NCBI GenBank assembly: GCA_023423495.1
Contig: JAFAFM010000223.1
Location: 1-10,004, forward strand
Origin: Armatimonadota bacterium
GTDB lineage: Bacteria > Armatimonadota > Fimbriimonadia > Fimbriimonadales > Fimbriimonadaceae
DNA: 10,004 nt
Direction: 5' to 3'
The notes beneath the pieces are model-generated. The model had not been told where the DNA came from. It was given only the letters and a program-made list of their open reading frames with translations, and did no database searches. The position numbers and the translations under genes are program-made. How positions within the stretch are numbered: position 1 is the stretch's first letter; every line of letters starts with the position of its first letter. Positions 6,274 to 10,004 of the stretch are shown one piece after another.

Positions 6274-8901
6274 CTACTCTTTCAAGCGCTTGGACCATTG
6301 ATCCCGAAGTCGGGTGTGGCGAGACTCCATCGGGAGCTGCTTTCCTCGAACAAAGACGCCAACAACGTTGGAAGTCAATTCGAATGGATCGCCGTCCGTG
6401 ATTACTACATTTGCAACTTTGCCGGTTTCTAGTGAGCCAAGCTCGGAGCCCACGCCCAGGATTTCGGCGGCATCAAGAGTGATCGCCCGCAAGGCATCTT
6501 CTCTGCTCAGTCCGAAGGCGCAAGATTGCCCGACCCTCACCGGAAGGTTAAAGGAGCCCGAATTGCTTTCCGTTTGGTAAGCGAACTTGACTCCCGCCCG
6601 CTTGAGAAGAGTCCCTAAAGCAAATGGAGTGTCATAGGGATCCCAGTCACTAACCGGACTGTTTGCCGAAAGAGTGCTCAACCCGGCTGGGTTGATAATC
6701 ACCGGAATCTTCTTCTGCGCCAGAAGGTCCGCGACTTTCCAAGCGTCTGCGGCTCCCGCGAGAATGACTTTGAGGTTGTGCTTTTCTGCAAAGGCCACCG
6801 CATTTCGAATTGACGAGGCAGACCGGACACGCATCAAAATGGGCTTCTGGCCGAGCACGTATGGGAGCGCGGCTTCAAGTGCAAGGTCGGTGGGAACCTG
6901 ACCCTTCTTCGACGCATACTCCTTCACCGAAGCTACAAAGCTTTCGAGGTCCGACTGAGCGCTACTTACCTGGCCTCCTCCACCCTGCGCACCCATTGAA
7001 TCATGCGCGTGGTTAAGGTATTCAATAGGATTCTCGCCGCCCAGCAGCGACTCAATCTCGTCACAGCAAGCGGCATCCAGCGATCCACTGCCGGCACCCG
7101 GGAAATTGAAGACCAGGAACCTGGAGCCATATGCCATCTGTTCTGGTGTCCATCCGAAGGTGTTCACAACCGAGGCCTGGCCGCTGACCGAGCCGCCTGA
7201 GGGTCGGCTCAAAGTCGTCAGAACTCCTCCCCCGCGAGCAACCGGAAAGTGCTCACTCTGGGTTTGAATTGCCGTCGCCGCGATGAGATCAGCCTGGTTT
7301 CGACCCAGTTCGGTGGTATCCACCATCTGACCGATACCCCCGATTTCGGATAAACCCATGCTGGTTCCAGCGTCGATAAAACCCGGATAGACGTGCAGAC
7401 CGCGGCCATCGATGACGTGTGTTAGGGCGTCTCGAGGGATCGCGATCCCTTTGCCGACCGCCTTGATCTTGCCGTCTTCGATCAAAATTCCAGCATCCTC
7501 AAGCACGGTGCCGCTGACTGGATGGATGGTCGCGTTGACGATCGCATAACGCCGCATCCCATCGACGACGTTCAAGGGCTTGATCTTACGGTTTTCGTCC
7601 AAGGCAATTTTGAGGGTCCCTTGGGTATCGACTTTGTGGGCATCCTGACGCTCAAAATACACTTCGCCTTCGATGAGGCTAATGCGGCAGCGGGAATAGA
7701 CGCTCAGCGGATGGCCATCCCAGATAGTGATGTCCGCATCCTTACCGACTTCTAAGCTGCCTGTGCGGTGGTCGATTCCAATCTGCTTCGCCGGATTGAT
7801 CGTTAAGGTTGCTAGCGCCTGCTGCTCGGAGAGTCCGCCATACCGCATGGTCTTCGCGGCATCGATCGCCAGCGAAGGCAGACCGGATAGACCATCGGTA
7901 TTAATAGAGACAGTAACTCCTGCATTGGTGCAGATTGCCGCGTTGAAGGGGATTGCATCGTATCCCTCAATCTTGAAGCTCCAATTGTCAACAAACATGG
8001 ACACTCCAATCCCGGCTTTAGCCAGTTCGGGAGCGATCTTGTAGGCTTCGAGCGCATGCTGCAGTGCCCCGATTTTGAACCCAAACTCTTGGCTGAGGCG
8101 CACCATCATGAGCATCTCATCCGCCCGATAGCTGTGGCACTGAACCCAGATCTTGCCGCGAAGGATGTCTGCCAAGGCCTCGAGCCGCAAATCCCGTCGT
8201 GGGTGCGGCGCCGTGCGGCCGCGCTGCTCGTAGGTATCCCAAGTGGCGCGATATGCTTTCGCCTCAGTGAATGCTCGTCGATAGAGTGCTTGCACACCCA
8301 TTCGAGTTCGGGGGAAACGAGTCGAAGTCGTCGAACCCGAACGTGTTACATTCTCGCCAAGCGCAAACTTGATCATTCGCGGCGCATCGGCAACGACGTA
8401 CTCTTCAATTGGGCGCTTGTATTTCAGCTTCACGACTTGGCTTTGGCCGCCGATCGCATTCGCGCTGCCATGCAGCGCCAAGCCCGCCGTCTCGCCGCCG
8501 CTCAACGCTTGCCAAACGGACTTCGCGCTTGGATCGAGAACGTCTTTAATCCGGACTTCGGCCACGATGCTGTCCGTACCTTCATTGATGGAGGTGATCC
8601 CTCGATGGATATGGGCGTCGATGATGCCCGGCATGACCGCCTTACCGCTCGCATCGATCACCTTCACACCGCTCGGCGCGGAAATGTTTGTCCCAATTTG
8701 GGCGATCTTGCCATTTCGGACAAGGATGTCTCCCTTCTCGATGGTTCCCTTGGTGACGGTTAAGATGCGGCCGTTCTTGATGAGAACATTGCCATTCGTC
8801 TGCAGACTGGGCTTTCGCCTTGCCTCGGTCTCGTACGGCAAGTTCTGGCTGAAGGCGACCGCCCCCAAAAGCAAGCCGATGACTGTTGCCGTCCGCTTCA
8901 T
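6274..8901 (-). CDS. Secreted tandem amidohydrolase: active N-terminal module fused to a metal-site-less second module
   Basis: The product has 875 residues. Residues 1-18 form a signal peptide (MKRTATVIGLLLGAVAFS) with likely cleavage before Gln19. Module 1, about 37-420, is an amidohydrolase-superfamily barrel of the imidazolonepropionase-like periplasmic type. It starts with the usual beta-sandwich (IKNGRILTV, VRNGKIAQIG), then DAHIH with His97 and His99, the strand-5 His256 (VQCHSY), the strand-6 His282 (LQHALEAY) and the strand-8 Asp336 (INTDG), and closes with GSLEVGKDADITIWDG. It should bind metal and hydrolyse an amide, ester or cyclic substrate; the substrate cannot be read from sequence. 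Module 2, about 450-860, has the same plan, including the sandwich (ILIEDGKIKAVG) and closing GSLETGKVANVVITDGDP, but all five ligand positions are changed: Gly512, Ser514, Arg691, Gly716 and Glu778. It is probably non-catalytic. The ATG overlaps the stop of the upstream gene. An Xaa-Arg/Lys dipeptidase or lactamase-like role is possible for module 1. Confidence 0.9.
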   Translation of the reverse strand: MKRTATVIGLLLGAVAFSQNLPYETEARRKPSLQTNGNVLIKNGRILTVTKGTIEKGDILVRNGKIAQIGTNISAPSGVKVIDASGKAVMPGIIDAHIHRGITSINEGTDSIVAEVRIKDVLDPSAKSVWQALSGGETAGLALHGSANAIGGQSQVVKLKYKRPIEEYVVADAPRMIKFALGENVTRSGSTTSTRFPRTRMGVQALYRRAFTEAKAYRATWDTYEQRGRTAPHPRRDLRLEALADILRGKIWVQCHSYRADEMLMMVRLSQEFGFKIGALQHALEAYKIAPELAKAGIGVSMFVDNWSFKIEGYDAIPFNAAICTNAGVTVSINTDGLSGLPSLAIDAAKTMRYGGLSEQQALATLTINPAKQIGIDHRTGSLEVGKDADITIWDGHPLSVYSRCRISLIEGEVYFERQDAHKVDTQGTLKIALDENRKIKPLNVVDGMRRYAIVNATIHPVSGTVLEDAGILIEDGKIKAVGKGIAIPRDALTHVIDGRGLHVYPGFIDAGTSMGLSEIGGIGQMVDTTELGRNQADLIAATAIQTQSEHFPVARGGGVLTTLSRPSGGSVSGQASVVNTFGWTPEQMAYGSRFLVFNFPGAGSGSLDAACCDEIESLLGGENPIEYLNHAHDSMGAQGGGGQVSSAQSDLESFVASVKEYASKKGQVPTDLALEAALPYVLGQKPILMRVRSASSIRNAVAFAEKHNLKVILAGAADAWKVADLLAQKKIPVIINPAGLSTLSANSPVSDWDPYDTPFALGTLLKRAGVKFAYQTESNSGSFNLPVRVGQSCAFGLSREDALRAITLDAAEILGVGSELGSLETGKVANVVITDGDPFELTSNVVGVFVRGKQLPMESRHTRLRDQWSKRLKE

Positions 8902-10004
8902 GGCTTCACCTCAAACCGTTTGCCAGCGACTACAACCGACGTCACTTTAGAATTTCCGTCGGCAAAGTCGCCTGACATCAACGTGAGATTTCCAAATTTG
9001 CCTACTTCCACTGTTCCCAGATCCTTTTCGCGTTCAAAGACCGTCGCCGGGTTAATCGTCAACCCTCTCAATGCCGCGTCCTTTTTCAATCCAAGCTGAA
9101 TCAACCGCCGGACGTTGCTGAGGTGATTGTCGTAATTCCCCGATTCGCTGCTGAAAGCAAAAAGCACGTTGGCCGCATCCAACTTCTGAACGTTGGTTGC
9201 TCTCTCCCTCCAATCCGCTCTCCGCTCCTCCAGCACTTCCTTGGGAGGTCCGTCTGCCTGTGAAGTGAGACCAGGCTCCGACCCCACGTTGATGTTCACC
9301 AAGACGGGCACTTTCCGTTTGACCAATTGCTCGGCCCGTAAATAAGCGTCCCGCGCACCAACGAGAATTGGGGTAAAGCCAAATTCGTCTGCGATGGAGA
9401 GCGCTCGGTAGATCTCCGTATCCGAATCCACGAAGAAGACCGCGGGCGTGCTCTTCTTCACAAGGGGAGCCATACCTTTCAAATCCAGATCTTCACTTGG
9501 CCCGCTCACCCGATTATATGCCTCGGCATCCGCAATCGTCTGTCGCAAGAGCGCGGTGAAGCCTAACAGGGTGCCCGGGTACCCGGTCCCACCCGTGCCA
9601 CGGAAAGATAATCCATATCCAAACGGCTGGGCGGTTTGTTTGGTATCCGTCATAAAACCGACCGCCATTTGACCCCGGACCAAGCCTGAACCAGGAGCAA
9701 AGAGCGCGGCCGTAATTCCAGCCTTATGGGCGTCCGCCAAGGAGCCGGCGAGGTCGAGCGCGCTCGATGCGTCGTTTCGACCAAAGATCCCGCGACGATT
9801 TTTTTCCCACATGGTTGGCGGCGCAGCCGCGGTGATGTCTCGCGGGGCGGGCGTTTCGGGCGCGGCTGGAAGCTTCAAGCCGGACGTCGTACAAGCATCG
9901 ATGAAACCTGGGTAGACCACCTGCCCGGTAGCATCCAGGGTGGATACGCCCGAGGGGACGGCCACATTTTCTCCGACCGCCGTGATCTTTCCGCCCCGGA
10001 TCAA
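8898..10004 (-). CDS. Amidohydrolase-like protein lacking the metal site (5' end outside window)
   Basis: The frame is open to the window edge. The codon at the edge is TTG, but it sits inside the family's N-terminal sandwich strand (LIRGGKITAVG), so the protein continues upstream, probably including a signal peptide. The 368 visible residues cover an amidohydrolase barrel. The place of the HxH motif reads FIDACTTSGL, with Cys38 and Thr40. The strand-5, strand-6 and strand-8 ligands are aligned with Phe191, Gly216 and Glu287. Other landmarks remain: the GQ motif (LVRGQMAVG, Gly111-Gln112), GYPGTLLGF, the strand-6 helix (GARDAYLRAEQL), LTINPA and the closing LGTVEVGKFGNLTLMSGD. The loss of every ligand alongside good conservation of the rest argues for a maintained non-catalytic role rather than decay; there is no frameshift or internal stop. 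It overlaps the downstream amidohydrolase by four bases (ATGA), so the two products are likely made together. Confidence 0.82.
   Translation of the reverse strand: MIRGGKITAVGENVAVPSGVSTLDATGQVVYPGFIDACTTSGLKLPAAPETPAPRDITAAAPPTMWEKNRRGIFGRNDASSALDLAGSLADAHKAGITAALFAPGSGLVRGQMAVGFMTDTKQTAQPFGYGLSFRGTGGTGYPGTLLGFTALLRQTIADAEAYNRVSGPSEDLDLKGMAPLVKKSTPAVFFVDSDTEIYRALSIADEFGFTPILVGARDAYLRAEQLVKRKVPVLVNINVGSEPGLTSQADGPPKEVLEERRADWRERATNVQKLDAANVLFAFSSESGNYDNHLSNVRRLIQLGLKKDAALRGLTINPATVFEREKDLGTVEVGKFGNLTLMSGDFADGNSKVTSVVVAGKRFEVKP
8906..8912 (-). promoter_or_regulatory. Ribosome-binding site of the tandem amidohydrolase
   Basis: On the minus strand GAGGTGA lies four bases before the ATG at 8901, inside the end of the upstream gene. 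It supports this start, which also gives a proper signal peptide. Together with the ATGA overlap at 8898-8901 it points to translational coupling of the two genes. Confidence 0.65.

Noticed and set aside
8056..8763. 235-codon plus-strand open frame
   Set aside because: It lies wholly opposite the clear amidohydrolase coding sequence, shows no recognisable domain and has low-complexity Arg/Ser-rich composition typical of antisense frames. The 193-codon frame at 8369-8950 is the same case.
10002..10004. TTG as the start of the upstream amidohydrolase-like gene
   Set aside because: It falls inside the conserved N-terminal sandwich strand (LIRGGKI), so it encodes an internal Leu of a protein that continues past the edge.
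1..10004. tRNA, rRNA, CRISPR array, insertion sequence, phage or defence genes
   Set aside because: I saw no cloverleaf-like segments, regularly spaced repeats, transposase or integrase motifs, or terminal inverted repeats flanking a gene.

Overview
The window reads as a stretch of chromosome from an Armatimonadota bacterium, probably of the Fimbriimonadales. The main clue is the prepilin-like protein at 2223-3005, whose N-terminus (FTLIELL, then FPVFAQAK) and C-terminal FADGHAK motif are typical of the large families of such proteins in that phylum. This placement is inferred from protein style, not from any marker gene. Coding density is high. There are no RNA genes, insertion sequences, CRISPR arrays or phage genes, and no gene-free stretch exceeds about 135 bases.

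Plus strand, 1-6243: (1) the 3' part of a large gene whose product has a long Glu/Pro/Ala-rich tail followed by a beta-propeller-like domain; it is open from the first base, so its start lies outside the window. (2) A type IV prepilin-like protein, preceded by a hairpin that probably ends gene 1 and carries a TATAAT box in its loop. (3) A CHASE3-type membrane histidine kinase without a response regulator beside it. (4) A small four-helix membrane protein 9 bases after the kinase, probably co-transcribed with it. (5) An RtcB-type RNA ligase with its own Shine-Dalgarno sequence and hairpins in its leader.

Minus strand, 10004-6274, convergent with rtcB and separated from it by a strong symmetrical hairpin: a two-gene operon of amidohydrolase-superfamily proteins with an ATGA start/stop overlap. 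The upstream gene runs off the window. The downstream gene is a secreted tandem fusion of two amidohydrolase modules. Only the first module of the fusion keeps the metal-binding residues. The second module, and the visible part of the upstream gene, have lost all five while keeping the fold's other landmarks, and they share the replacements Gly at strand 6 and Glu at strand 8.

The amidohydrolase operon, with one apparently active barrel and two apparently metal-free barrels, is the most interesting part. I recall similar HxH-less amidohydrolase families from other bacteria, so the domains are probably not new, but I know of no assigned function for them. The rest of the window looks like ordinary chromosomal genes with some notable leader structures.
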